In this document: piece by piece, positions 17,853-26,766 of the stretch
How positions within the stretch are numbered: position 1 is the stretch's first letter
How the letters are laid out: each line of letters begins with the position of its first letter
Translations under genes and position numbers: made by a program
Notes under the pieces: model-generated
Seen by the model: only the letters and a program-made list of their open reading frames with translations
Told to the model about the DNA's origin: nothing
Database searches by the model: none
Source of the DNA: Clostridium_AD sp050717515
GTDB lineage: Bacteria > Bacillota > Clostridia > Clostridiales > Clostridiaceae
Direction: 5' to 3'
DNA: 64,000 bases
NCBI RefSeq assembly: GCF_050717515.1
Contig: NZ_JBOITL010000021.1
Location: forward strand, 62,001 to 126,000

Positions 17853-18332
17853 TTATAATACTTTTAATTCTTTTAACTCATCCACGAATTGATCAAAGTT
17901 TAGCACTCTTGAAGAATCTAATATGATTTTTGCACTTTTAAGCATTTTTTTATCTTCAGTCACAAGGGTATAATCTTTATTCCTTTCGCAAATATGAATT
18001 AGACTATAGTCATTTATAGAAATTTTATCTCCATTAACAAAATATATATTTTTATTCTTCTCATATTTAATTGGATTACCACCTATGCAATCTTCAGTAA
18101 AACTGGGGCAATTATTAGTAATAATATGCCCTAATAATTTTAAGAATTTATTTGAGAGTACAAAGTCTTCATTGTATTTTGCATATTCTTTTACGGATAA
18201 CTCTCCAGCTATATCCTCAGAAATTTTAAAATCAACCCATTCTATATTTTCAATAGTATCTAATAAGGTAGGATATTTATTCCACACTTTTATAACTATA
18301 TTAGTATCCAATAAATATTCTTTACAAATCAT
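17853..18332 (-). CDS. PIN-domain protein (probable endoribonuclease)
   Basis: 159 residues from the ATG at 18332, preceded by AAAAGGAG; the longer frame from 18392 lacks a ribosome site. YLLDTNIVIKVWNK at the N-terminus, a Glu in IAGEL, and SINDYSLIHI ... LVTEDKKM supply the acidic residues of a PIN nuclease fold. PIN proteins cut RNA and are often VapC toxins, but no antitoxin gene lies next to this one. It could be a solitary PIN protein. Fold call is fair, role uncertain. Confidence 0.6.
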   Translation of the reverse strand: MICKEYLLDTNIVIKVWNKYPTLLDTIENIEWVDFKISEDIAGELSVKEYAKYNEDFVLSNKFLKLLGHIITNNCPSFTEDCIGGNPIKYEKNKNIYFVNGDKISINDYSLIHICERNKDYTLVTEDKKMLKSAKIILDSSRVLNFDQFVDELKELKVL

Positions 18333-18417
18333 TTTCTTATCTCCTTTTAGAAATAAATCTATATTAGATTTTCGATAAAAAGATATCTGCATCTTAATTT
18401 TATGATTTCTGATTATC

Positions 18418-19320
18418 TTAGAACAAATCCATACTAAAATATCTTTCCGCTCTATCTGGCAGAATAGTCACTATATTTTTATCCACACCGTATTTCTCAG
18501 CCATTTTTTTTGCTGCCCATATATTGGCCCCAGAAGAGATTCCAACTAAAGCTCCTGCTACTCTTGCTATTTTTTTAGATGTCTCAATAGCATCTTCATC
18601 AGTAACCATTATTATATCATCAATCAATGAAACATCTAATACTTTTGGAATAAATCCATCCCCTATTCCTTGTATCTTGTGAAATCCGGGAGTATGCCCT
18701 AAAAGAGCAGAAACATTCTTTGGCTCTACTGCTGCAATTATGCATTTTGGGTTCTTATCTTTTAAAAATGAACCAATACCTTGAAGTGTTCCTCCACTAC
18801 CTATGCCCGATATGAAAACATCTACATGGCCCTGAAGTTCACTCCATATTTCAACAGCAGTTGTATTATAATGAATTAGTGGATTATTAATGTTAGTAAA
18901 TTGATTAGGCACGAAAATATTGGGATTACTCTTTAATTGTCTTTTAACTTCATTTAAAGCACCTTCAACATTTTCTGAGCTAGGAGTTAATATAAGTTCG
19001 CCTCCTAGTAACCTAATTATCTTCTTTCTTTCATCACTCATATTTTCAGGCATTACAATAACAACTTTATAACCCTTTTGAATTCCTACTAATGTTAAAC
19101 CTATTCCCGTATTTCCTGAAGTAGCTTCCATTATTGTCATTCCACGCGCAAGTAATCCTTCCTTTTCTGCTTGCTCAATCATAAATTTTGCAATTCTGTC
19201 CTTTATGCTTCCCCCTGGATTAAGAAATTCAGCCTTAGCAAATATATTTGAATCATATAGCTTTTTTAAGCTTATAAGTGGTGTATTCCCAATTAAATTT
19301 AAAACACTATCAGTATACAT
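18418..19320 (-). CDS. cysK: Cysteine synthase
   Basis: 300 residues from the ATG at 19320, spaced correctly behind AGGTG; a GTG at 19329 lies inside that site. This PLP enzyme makes cysteine from O-acetylserine and sulfide. The PLP lysine is Lys40 in NPGGSIKDR; the substrate loop is EATSGNTGIGL; the phosphate-binding GIGSGGTLQGIG and C-terminal GISSGAN are present. Length is usual. It stands alone, divergent from the gene at 19514. No T-box or other riboswitch was seen upstream. Confidence 0.93.
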   Translation of the reverse strand: MYTDSVLNLIGNTPLISLKKLYDSNIFAKAEFLNPGGSIKDRIAKFMIEQAEKEGLLARGMTIMEATSGNTGIGLTLVGIQKGYKVVIVMPENMSDERKKIIRLLGGELILTPSSENVEGALNEVKRQLKSNPNIFVPNQFTNINNPLIHYNTTAVEIWSELQGHVDVFISGIGSGGTLQGIGSFLKDKNPKCIIAAVEPKNVSALLGHTPGFHKIQGIGDGFIPKVLDVSLIDDIIMVTDEDAIETSKKIARVAGALVGISSGANIWAAKKMAEKYGVDKNIVTILPDRAERYFSMDLF

Positions 19321-19484
19321 TTTAATCACCTACTACGATTGTTTTATTAATATTATATTCACTAATAAATAAATGGTTAACTATTATTAAATTCTTTGCT
19401 TGTTTCACCTTGATAAATGTCGATAATGGCACTATAATTTAAATAGTAACATTTGATTTTTTTATCATTAAACAACGAAAGGAG

Positions 19485-19501
19485 TAGCTGCACTGCAGCT
19501 A
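19485..19501 (+). promoter_or_regulatory. hairpin between the ribosome site and the start codon
   Basis: TAGCTGC ACT GCAGCTA forms 7-bp arms with a 3-base loop. It begins directly after AAAGGAG (19478-19484) and ends 12 bases before the ATG at 19514. Folding would bring the otherwise distant ribosome site close to the start. Confidence 0.5.
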
Positions 19502-19513
19502 ATAAATAAAACT

Positions 19514-19702
19514 ATGGAAGTACATGTATTTTTAAAAGGTAGTAAAGAAGCCGTTATTTATAAAGGCGACAGAATAGATGTTTTAGATTTTGAGATGAAT
19601 AAAATTAAATATAAGCAAATTAGATATTTTCGAAAGGGTTTAAGCAAAAGCGAACTAGTAGAAGCAGAATGTATAAGCAAAATAGTTGAAGTTGAGTTAT
19701 AA
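19514..19702 (+). CDS. Small hypothetical protein
   Basis: 62 residues beginning MEVHVFLKGSKEAVIY, probably a small beta-rich fold, no membrane segment. The ribosome site lies 29 bases upstream with a hairpin in between; no better start is in frame. A very strong shared terminator follows. Function unknown. Confidence 0.55.
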   Translation: MEVHVFLKGSKEAVIYKGDRIDVLDFEMNKIKYKQIRYFRKGLSKSELVEAECISKIVEVEL

Positions 19703-19743
19703 AAAACGTCTACATCCATAAAATGGATGTAGACGTTTTTTAT
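19699..19743. terminator. bidirectional terminator
   Basis: Perfect 21-bp arms (core ACGTCTACATCCAT) with a 3-base loop and A/T runs on both sides, between convergent genes. Confidence 0.9.
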
Positions 19744-19749
19744 AATTCA

Positions 19750-21774
19750 CTATTTTCTTTTTTTGCCTCTTACCTTATTTTTATTATCTTGTCTACTTCC
19801 ATGATTGGTCTTATTTTCAGTTATTGTGGGCTTATTTTTCTTTTTAAAATTTTTATCTATAGGTTTATCTCTAGTGCTACTTTTTATATTGTTTCCTTTA
19901 TCTTTGCCTCTTATTTCTTTTGATTTTGGTTTTATGTTTGTGTTACTTAAATGTTCTTTATTTTTTTGCCCACGTGGTTTTACTAAACATTTAGGGCCAT
20001 AACCAATAAGATCTTCTCTATTTGCTTCTATTAATGCTGAATATACTAAATCGTATTTCATAGGATCTTTGTATTGAAGTAATGCCCTTTGCATGGCTTT
20101 TTCATGCTTAGTTTTAGGTATATGAACTTCTTCAAGGGTATTTGGATCAAGTCCAGTATAAAACATAGTTGTTGATGGCGTTCCTGGAGTTGGATAAAAA
20201 TCTTGAACTTGTTCAGGTTGATAATTAGTATCCCTAAGATATTCTGCAAGTTCTACCGCTGAACTCATGCTGCATCCTGGGTGACTAGACATTAAATAAG
20301 GAATAAGATATTGTTTTTTTTCTATTTTTTCAGTAGCCTTATAAAACTTTTCCCTGAATTTTTCATAGGTTTTACCTGCTGGTTTACTCATGAATTTTAA
20401 AACTTTATGAGAAACATGCTCTGGTGCAACCTTTAGTTGCCCACTTACATGATGTTTAATAAGCTCATTAAAAAAGGTTTCGTTTTTGTCTGCCATAATA
20501 TAATCATAACGTAGCCCTGAACGCACAAAAACTTTTTTAATATTAGGCAATTCACGAAGTGACCTAAGCACATTTAAATACTCCATATGATCAACATTTA
20601 AATTTTTGCATGGGGCTGGATGTAAACACTGCTTATCCTTGCAAGCACCTACTTTTAATTGTTTATCACATGCTGGTCTCCTAAAATTAGCAGTAGGCCC
20701 TCCTACATCATGAATATATCCTTTAAAACCCTTTAATTTTGTAATTTCTATGGCTTCCTCTATTAATGAATTTTCACTTCTACTTTGAACAATTCTACCT
20801 TGATGAAAGGTTATAGCGCAGAAAGCACAGCTACCAAAACATCCTCTTGAACTAACTAAACTGAACTGAACTTCCTCTATAGCAGGTATTCCACCCATCT
20901 TTTCATAAATAGGATGATAATTTCTTTGATATGGCAAGCCATAAACAACATCTAATTCTTCTCTGGTAAGTGGCATTTCTGGCTTGTTTTGCACAAGATA
21001 CTTATTTGTATGCTTTTGTACTATAATGCTACCCCTTATAGGATCTTGTTCATCATATTGTATTTTAAAAGCCTGTGCATATTTTTTCATATCATTGCAA
21101 ACTTCTTTGTAGGATGCTATTTCAACATGATCACCGATATCCTCTATGTTCTCTGATACATAACAGGTTCCAAGCTCCTGCGTTATGTCTTTTATATCTA
21201 TACCTTCATTTAATTTATTTGCAACATTAACAACTTGTTTTTCACCCATACCAAATATTAGCAAATCTGCCCCACTATCGATTAGCATAGACTTTCTTAC
21301 CTTGTCACTCCAATAATCATAATGTGCAAACCGTCTTAAACTTGCTTCTATTCCTCCAATAATAAGAGGAATACCTTTATATGCTTCCCTTATTTTATTA
21401 CAGTAAACTATTGTTGCTCTATCAGGCCGAAGACCCATCTTTGCACCAGGAGAATACAAATCTTTTTCTCTTATTTTTTTACTTACTGTATAATGATTAA
21501 CCATAGAATCCATATTACCAGCATTAACTAGGAATCCTAGTCTTGGTTTGCCGAGTTTCTTAAAGTCTTCTGTATCTTTCCAATCAGGTTGAGCTATTAT
21601 TCCCACTTTGTAGCCTTCATTTTCTAGAACTCTTGAAATAATTGCTGTTCCAAAACTATGATGATCTACATATGCATCACCAGTTACTATAATAAAATCT
21701 AATTCAGTCCAACCTCTATCTAAAATATCACTTTTACTAATAGGTAAATATTTATTATCTTTAATTACTTCCAC
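19750..21774 (-). CDS. YgiQ-family radical SAM protein
   Basis: 674 residues. The N-terminal domain opens with TELDFIIVTGDAYVDHHSFG, typical of YgiQ; the radical SAM cluster motif CFGSCAFC is in the middle, followed by a QGRIVQSRS segment. YgiQ-like proteins bind a 4Fe-4S cluster and SAM; their reaction is not established. The last 70 residues are a low-complexity, Lys/Asn-rich tail (KKKNKPTITENK ... RGKKRK), probably disordered and nucleic-acid binding. The GTG start at 21774 partly overlaps the AAGGTGG site, so the true start may be a few codons downstream. Confidence 0.88.
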   Translation of the reverse strand: MEVIKDNKYLPISKSDILDRGWTELDFIIVTGDAYVDHHSFGTAIISRVLENEGYKVGIIAQPDWKDTEDFKKLGKPRLGFLVNAGNMDSMVNHYTVSKKIREKDLYSPGAKMGLRPDRATIVYCNKIREAYKGIPLIIGGIEASLRRFAHYDYWSDKVRKSMLIDSGADLLIFGMGEKQVVNVANKLNEGIDIKDITQELGTCYVSENIEDIGDHVEIASYKEVCNDMKKYAQAFKIQYDEQDPIRGSIIVQKHTNKYLVQNKPEMPLTREELDVVYGLPYQRNYHPIYEKMGGIPAIEEVQFSLVSSRGCFGSCAFCAITFHQGRIVQSRSENSLIEEAIEITKLKGFKGYIHDVGGPTANFRRPACDKQLKVGACKDKQCLHPAPCKNLNVDHMEYLNVLRSLRELPNIKKVFVRSGLRYDYIMADKNETFFNELIKHHVSGQLKVAPEHVSHKVLKFMSKPAGKTYEKFREKFYKATEKIEKKQYLIPYLMSSHPGCSMSSAVELAEYLRDTNYQPEQVQDFYPTPGTPSTTMFYTGLDPNTLEEVHIPKTKHEKAMQRALLQYKDPMKYDLVYSALIEANREDLIGYGPKCLVKPRGQKNKEHLSNTNIKPKSKEIRGKDKGNNIKSSTRDKPIDKNFKKKNKPTITENKTNHGSRQDNKNKVRGKKRK

Positions 21775-21960
21775 CTTCTTTTGCTTTAATCGTAAATCAC
21801 AATATATAATTCAAAATACAATTATAGCATTCTTTACGCTTTAATTCTTTAAAATAATAAATAAAAAAATTTAGTATTATGTTTTCATTTATTCATCAAT
21901 TTTAATATCATAAGATTTTTTATTACAAGTAAGATAGTAAAACCGTAACCATGAACTGCC

Positions 21961-22287
21961 TTAAATATTAAGTACACTTCCTTCTTTAATATTACTAAAT
22001 ACACCTGCTTTAGATTCTATGACTATCCTAGATCCCATTACCTTAGTAACAATTTGTCCTGGCCTTAAATTTTCTATTTTTATAATAACTTGCATGTGTT
22101 CATTCAGAAATAAAACATCAATGTTAAACTTCATAAAAAATGTGTGGATGCCATTACATGGCGTTAGCATAATGGCCTCATAATGAGGTTTCTCCCTAAA
22201 CATATACCCAAAGAGCCTTTTAGTATAGGAATCAGCTATGAATACATTAATTATTTTACTATCATTACATTCTAAAACTTTAATCAC
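21961..22287 (-). CDS. DUF192 family protein at the end of the Tad operon
   Basis: 108 residues. The DUF192 pattern is clear: RLFGYMFREKP, then IHTFFMKFNIDVLFLNEH. No signal peptide is visible. GGGGTG precedes a GTG start. It follows tadC by 10 bases, so it is very probably the last gene of the pilus operon. DUF192 genes are seen near Tad loci in other bacteria, but a function is not established. Confidence 0.8.
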   Translation of the reverse strand: MIKVLECNDSKIINVFIADSYTKRLFGYMFREKPHYEAIMLTPCNGIHTFFMKFNIDVLFLNEHMQVIIKIENLRPGQIVTKVMGSRIVIESKAGVFSNIKEGSVLNI

Positions 22288-22297
22288 ATCATCACCC

Positions 22298-23209
22298 CTA
22301 AATCATATTTAAAATTTTGATAACAGTTGGACCTAATATTATAATAAATATTGAAGGGAAAATAAAAAATATAAGTGGAAATAACATTTTAATAGGTGCT
22401 TTCATAGCTGCCTCTCTTGCCACTTGCTTTCTATGTTCTCTTAAGGCCTGAGACTCAATTCTTAAAACCTTGGATAGGCCAACACCTAAATCATCAGCTT
22501 GAATTAATGATGTAAGGAGTGTTGATAGTTCCTTTACTTCACACCTTTGGCTCATATTTTTAAGCGCTACTTTTCTTTGTATCCCCATTCGTGTTTCTTT
22601 AAGAGTTTTTGAAAATTCATCACATAACTCTCCACTTATATTTGCAATGACTCTTGACATGGCACCATCAAAAGACAATCCTGCCTCAACACTTACTGTA
22701 ATCAAATCCAGTGTATAAGGCAATTCCCTTACAATCATTTTTTTTCTTTTATCGATTCTTTTTGAAAGGTAGAAATTAAAAATCGTGCTAATAAGTAGCA
22801 TTATTAATAAAGCAATGGTAAGTGACTTTAAAAAATCAGCCACCATTATATAGCTTAATAAACCAAATAAAATTGAAAAAATTAGCATAATCATTATTCT
22901 AGTATATAGCCAATTTTCAGGGGTATTGCTTTTTAGTAATCCTGCCTTTTCTAATTTTTTCTTAAGCCGTGTAATTTTTTTACTTGGCGTTGCCTTCATG
23001 ATAAATTGGCTTATTCTTTGATAAATTGGCATCAGTGCCCTTTTTGAAAAAGAACTCTTTTCAATATCCAATCTTTCATCCGTATCAATACCCTTTACTT
23101 GTTTTATTCTATATCCAATAGTCAACTTGCTTTTATTTAAAATGAGCATAGTTCCATAAAAAAACATAAATATAACTATAAAACAGACAAAAACTATAAA
23201 ATATAGCAA
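22298..23209 (-). CDS. tadC: Tad pilus inner-membrane platform protein TadC
   Basis: A type II secretion F-domain protein of about 303 residues with an N-terminal membrane segment, two in the middle and one at the C-terminus. ELPYTLDLITVSVEAGLSFDGAM and ADDLGVGLSKVLR are the T2SSF hallmarks. It forms the pilus assembly platform with TadB. A GAGGTG site points to the TTG at 23209; an ATG at 23227 is in frame but has no ribosome site. Confidence 0.88.
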   Translation of the reverse strand: MLYFIVFVCFIVIFMFFYGTMLILNKSKLTIGYRIKQVKGIDTDERLDIEKSSFSKRALMPIYQRISQFIMKATPSKKITRLKKKLEKAGLLKSNTPENWLYTRIMIMLIFSILFGLLSYIMVADFLKSLTIALLIMLLISTIFNFYLSKRIDKRKKMIVRELPYTLDLITVSVEAGLSFDGAMSRVIANISGELCDEFSKTLKETRMGIQRKVALKNMSQRCEVKELSTLLTSLIQADDLGVGLSKVLRIESQALREHRKQVAREAAMKAPIKMLFPLIFFIFPSIFIIILGPTVIKILNMI

Positions 23210-23242
23210 TGTTATCACCTCAATCATTATTTGTATTTTTCA

Positions 23243-24205
23243 CTACATATCAATGTTAATAATTTTTTTGATGATAATCAAACCTATTATTTGATTTAAA
23301 ACTGCAATAATTATCATGCCTATCCCAATGGGTGTAGTAAACAAAAGCATTATATATTCTCTATTAGATAAATAAATGGTAATACCTATGAAAAACGGGA
23401 TAAGCATTACAATGATTCCAGATAGTCTTCCTTGCGCAGTCAAAGTTTTAAGTTCATTTTGGATTTTTTGACGCTCCCTTATAGTGCTGGATATATTATC
23501 CAATATCTCTGATAAGTTTCCTCCTATGTCCTTTTGAATTAATATAGCATTTACTATTAGTCTAAGATCTTCTGATTCCATTCTGTTTAGCATATTATTT
23601 AATGCAATTTCTTCTGTAATTCCCAAACTCATTTCCTTAAGCAACTTCTTAAACTCTTTTGCAAAAGGATTTTTTGTCTCTTCGGATACTGAAGCAATAG
23701 CTTGCAAAAAAGAATACCCTGCTTTAAGTGAGTTTGAAATAATCATTATACCTTCATTTAGCTGTTCATTAAAGGTCTTTACTCTTTCTTTTTTTCTACG
23801 AGAAATAATGAACTTAGGTATGTTCCAAATTATAACAAATATGAAAAATACAATAATAATATCCTTTGAAAGTGCATATGCTAAAATTGAAAAAGCTGTT
23901 GATGTAAGAATTTTTATCACTAATAGTTCTTCCACTGTTATAGGTATATCACTTTTCATTAGTTCAATTTCTAATTTTTTATCATGCTTTTCACTAAATT
24001 TCATATTAGGGATTAGATTTGATAATATTTTTAAAAGCCTTATTTTATCCTTGCTCTTATTTTCAATTTTTTCCTTTATTACATAATCATCCTCGTAGTA
24101 TTTTAGTTTATCTATGGATTTTTCCTTATAAAACATAATTATTAGTAGTCCACTTATCAGCGCCCAAACAAGGAAAAACAAGAGCAATATTACAATATAT
24201 ATCAT
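23243..24205 (-). CDS. tadB: Tad pilus platform protein TadB
   Basis: About 320 residues, T2SSF family. An N-terminal membrane segment, a cytoplasmic basic stretch, two central segments and one at the C-terminus are visible. FNEQLNEGIMIISNSLKAGYSFLQA and LIQKDIGGNLSEILDNIS mark the F domain. The ATG at 24205 is preferred; the GTG at 24220 lies within the probable ribosome site. It is paired with TadC and the CpaF ATPase upstream. Confidence 0.88.
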   Translation of the reverse strand: MIYIVILLLFFLVWALISGLLIIMFYKEKSIDKLKYYEDDYVIKEKIENKSKDKIRLLKILSNLIPNMKFSEKHDKKLEIELMKSDIPITVEELLVIKILTSTAFSILAYALSKDIIIVFFIFVIIWNIPKFIISRRKKERVKTFNEQLNEGIMIISNSLKAGYSFLQAIASVSEETKNPFAKEFKKLLKEMSLGITEEIALNNMLNRMESEDLRLIVNAILIQKDIGGNLSEILDNISSTIRERQKIQNELKTLTAQGRLSGIIVMLIPFFIGITIYLSNREYIMLLFTTPIGIGMIIIAVLNQIIGLIIIKKIINIDM

Positions 24206-24250
24206 TTTAATCACATCCACTTTTTATTTTTAGTGAAGAATTAGAAATTA

Positions 24251-25579
24251 TTAGTAAAAGATACCCTGTGGTATATTAATACCTCTTTCTTTGAATTTTT
24301 CAAGAAACTTTGGCATGATACCTGTAAAAACGTATTCTCCTTTAACTTTTCCTTTATTATCTAGTCCCTTTTGTTCAAACTTAAAAATGTCCTGAAGGAT
24401 TATAACATCGCCTTCCATACCTTGAACTTCAGTTATATGGGTTATTCTTCTACTACCATCCATAAGTCTTGACTGTTGGATAATTAAATCAATTGCCGAT
24501 GCGGTTTGATCTCTAATTGCTTTAATAGGTAGACTCATTCCTGACATAAGTACCATAGTTTCAAGTCTTGATAACATATCTCGTGGAGAATTTGCATGAC
24601 CAGTTGTTAAGGAGCCATCATGACCAGTATTCATAGCCTGAAGCATATCTAAGGTTTCTCCTGATCGTACTTCTCCTATAATTATCCTGTCAGGTCTCAT
24701 TCTAAGACTATTTTTAACTAAATCTCTTATACTTACTTCCCCTTTTCCTTCAATATTAGAAGGCCTTGTCTCAAGTCTTACAACATGTATTTGAGATAGT
24801 TGTAGCTCCGCTGCATCCTCTATGGTAACAATACGTTCTGATTCAGGGATAAAAGAAGAAAGTACATTTAAAGTGGTAGTTTTTCCGCTACCAGTCCCTC
24901 CTGAAACAACAATATTTAACCGCCCTTCAACGCAATATTTAAGAAGCTCTGCCATCTTTGTGCTCAAGGTTCCAAAATTTATTAAATCCTCTACTTTAAA
25001 AGGATCTTCAGCAAATTTTCTTATGGTAATTGATGGCCCGTCAATAGCTAGTGGAGGTATAATAGCATTTACTCTAGATCCATTGGGCAGCCTTGCATCA
25101 ACCATAGGAGAACTCTCATCTATTCTTCTACCAATAGGAGCTACAATTTTTTTAATAACATGCATCACATGATTATCATTTTTAAATTTAGCATCTGTAA
25201 GCACTAGTTTTCCTTCTTGCTCAATATACACATGACTAGGACCATTAACCATAATTTCTGTTACACTTTTATCCGCAAGCAAGGCCGTAATAGGACCAAA
25301 CCCAATAATTTCATCCAGTAGTTCTTCCTTTATTTTTTTCTTTTGATTTGTTGTCATGTTTAGAGATTCTTGTTCAATATGTTTCATCACAATATAATTT
25401 ATTTCTTCCCTTAATTCTTCATTTTGGTCCGAGATATCATTAAAATCTATATCAAGTTCTTCTATTACCCTATTTTGAATTTTTAACTTTAATTCAAAAT
25501 AAGGATCTACTTCTTTTTCATTAGATTTATTGCATTTTTTATCTACATTTATCTCTTCTAATCTCTTTATAAGAGACAT
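24251..25579 (-). CDS. cpaF: Tad pilus assembly ATPase CpaF/TadA
   Basis: 442 residues, type II/IV secretion ATPase. It powers pilus assembly and sometimes retraction at the cytoplasmic face. Walker A SGGTGSGKT is at 226-234, the Asp box TIEDAAELQL follows, then Walker B RMRPDRIIIGEVR and the His box TGHDGSLTTGHANS. The N-terminal domain includes EIMVNGPSHVYIE. An AGAGGTG site precedes the ATG. It is 10 bases from the CpaE-like gene. Confidence 0.93.
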   Translation of the reverse strand: MSLIKRLEEINVDKKCNKSNEKEVDPYFELKLKIQNRVIEELDIDFNDISDQNEELREEINYIVMKHIEQESLNMTTNQKKKIKEELLDEIIGFGPITALLADKSVTEIMVNGPSHVYIEQEGKLVLTDAKFKNDNHVMHVIKKIVAPIGRRIDESSPMVDARLPNGSRVNAIIPPLAIDGPSITIRKFAEDPFKVEDLINFGTLSTKMAELLKYCVEGRLNIVVSGGTGSGKTTTLNVLSSFIPESERIVTIEDAAELQLSQIHVVRLETRPSNIEGKGEVSIRDLVKNSLRMRPDRIIIGEVRSGETLDMLQAMNTGHDGSLTTGHANSPRDMLSRLETMVLMSGMSLPIKAIRDQTASAIDLIIQQSRLMDGSRRITHITEVQGMEGDVIILQDIFKFEQKGLDNKGKVKGEYVFTGIMPKFLEKFKERGINIPQGIFY

Positions 25580-25589
25580 ACCATCACCT

Positions 25590-26756
25590 CTATATTGCTA
25601 ATTCACTACACATTATAGCAATAGCTTTTCCTATTTTGAGCTTATCGTATTTATGACTATCACAAAAAGGCTGTCCTTTATTAACTGAAATGCTAACTGT
25701 ATTTTGCTCCTCTGGAATCCAAGCAAAAATAGTATCTCTAAAAGCGCCTTCTACTTCTGACTTGTTTATTCCGTATTTAGCCGTAAATTTATTAATGATT
25801 AATTTTACCTTGTTTTCATCATACCCAAGCGATTGCATAACTCCCAGACCTAATTTAGTGTTTTTAAGAGCAACGATTTCCATAGTAGTAACAAATAGCA
25901 CTATTTCTGAAATATCTAATATATAAAGTGTGCTATCATTAAAATTAACGCCGGTATCAATAATAATCACATCATACTGATTTAGCAGAACTTTCATCAT
26001 TTTTTCAATACTATCTTTATCAATATACTCCGCTGCTTCAGGTTTTGTGGGAGCAAATAGGATGTGAAGATTTTCATTGAATCCATATAAGTAAGGTTTT
26101 ATATTTTCGTAACAATCAAATTGTCCATCCTCTATAACATCAAGAATGGTTTTTTGCGCATATTGATTCACCAGCATTGATATATCGCCAAATTGCAAAT
26201 CCAAATCTATTAGTAGCGTTTTCTTATGATACTCTTTGCTTACAGTCACAGCACTATTTAGCGCTAAAACAGATTTTCCCACTCCTCCTTTGGAACTAAA
26301 AAAGGTTATGACTTTTGCATTACTTTGCTTTGCATTACTCTGCCCTTCTCCAAAGTAGGCGTCCTTCACAACCTTATCCTTATACTTTTCATAGGTATTA
26401 ATTATAGTATTAACTAAAACCTCGTAGTTAAAAGGCTTAATAATGTATTCTTTTGCTCCGTGGAACATAGCTTTTTTTAAATATTCACTTTCAGCTTGAA
26501 CAGACATAATAATTACTGTAACTGAGGGAAATAGATTTGTAATTTTCTCTGTAGCCTCAAGCCCATTAAGTATAGGCATATTAATATCCATTAATACAAT
26601 ATCGGGCTTTACCTTAGTGAGAAGTTCTAAAACCTCCTCTCCGTTGCCTGCTTCACCAACAATTTCAAAGAATTCATTCTCAAAATCTAATATTTTCTTT
26701 ATTACATTTCTTGTCTCTTCTATATCGTCTGCTATTATTATTTTGATTTTACTCAT
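25590..26756 (-). CDS. cpaE: CpaE/TadZ-like protein: receiver domain fused to ParA/MinD ATPase
   Basis: 388 residues. The N-terminal receiver domain (1-125) keeps its phosphorylation site: Asp10/Asp11, Asp57 in VLMDINMP, Ser85 and Lys107 in IIKPF. The ATPase domain follows, with the deviant Walker A SSKGGVGKS at 154-162. In the family these proteins place the Tad machine in the cell; many have a degenerate receiver, so the intact one here is notable. It could be phosphorylated by the sensor kinase at 30134. GGGGTG precedes the ATG. Confidence 0.88.
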   Translation of the reverse strand: MSKIKIIIADDIEETRNVIKKILDFENEFFEIVGEAGNGEEVLELLTKVKPDIVLMDINMPILNGLEATEKITNLFPSVTVIIMSVQAESEYLKKAMFHGAKEYIIKPFNYEVLVNTIINTYEKYKDKVVKDAYFGEGQSNAKQSNAKVITFFSSKGGVGKSVLALNSAVTVSKEYHKKTLLIDLDLQFGDISMLVNQYAQKTILDVIEDGQFDCYENIKPYLYGFNENLHILFAPTKPEAAEYIDKDSIEKMMKVLLNQYDVIIIDTGVNFNDSTLYILDISEIVLFVTTMEIVALKNTKLGLGVMQSLGYDENKVKLIINKFTAKYGINKSEVEGAFRDTIFAWIPEEQNTVSISVNKGQPFCDSHKYDKLKIGKAIAIMCSELAI

Positions 26757-26766
26757 AAATTCACCC

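Noticed and set aside
17853..18332. PIN-domain gene as half of a VapBC toxin-antitoxin module.
   Set aside because: No small antitoxin frame with a ribosome site lies next to it on either side; kept only as a PIN-domain protein.
19805..20002. Hydrophobic plus-strand frames opposite the end of the radical SAM gene.
   Set aside because: They are the complement of its Lys-rich tail and lack ribosome sites.
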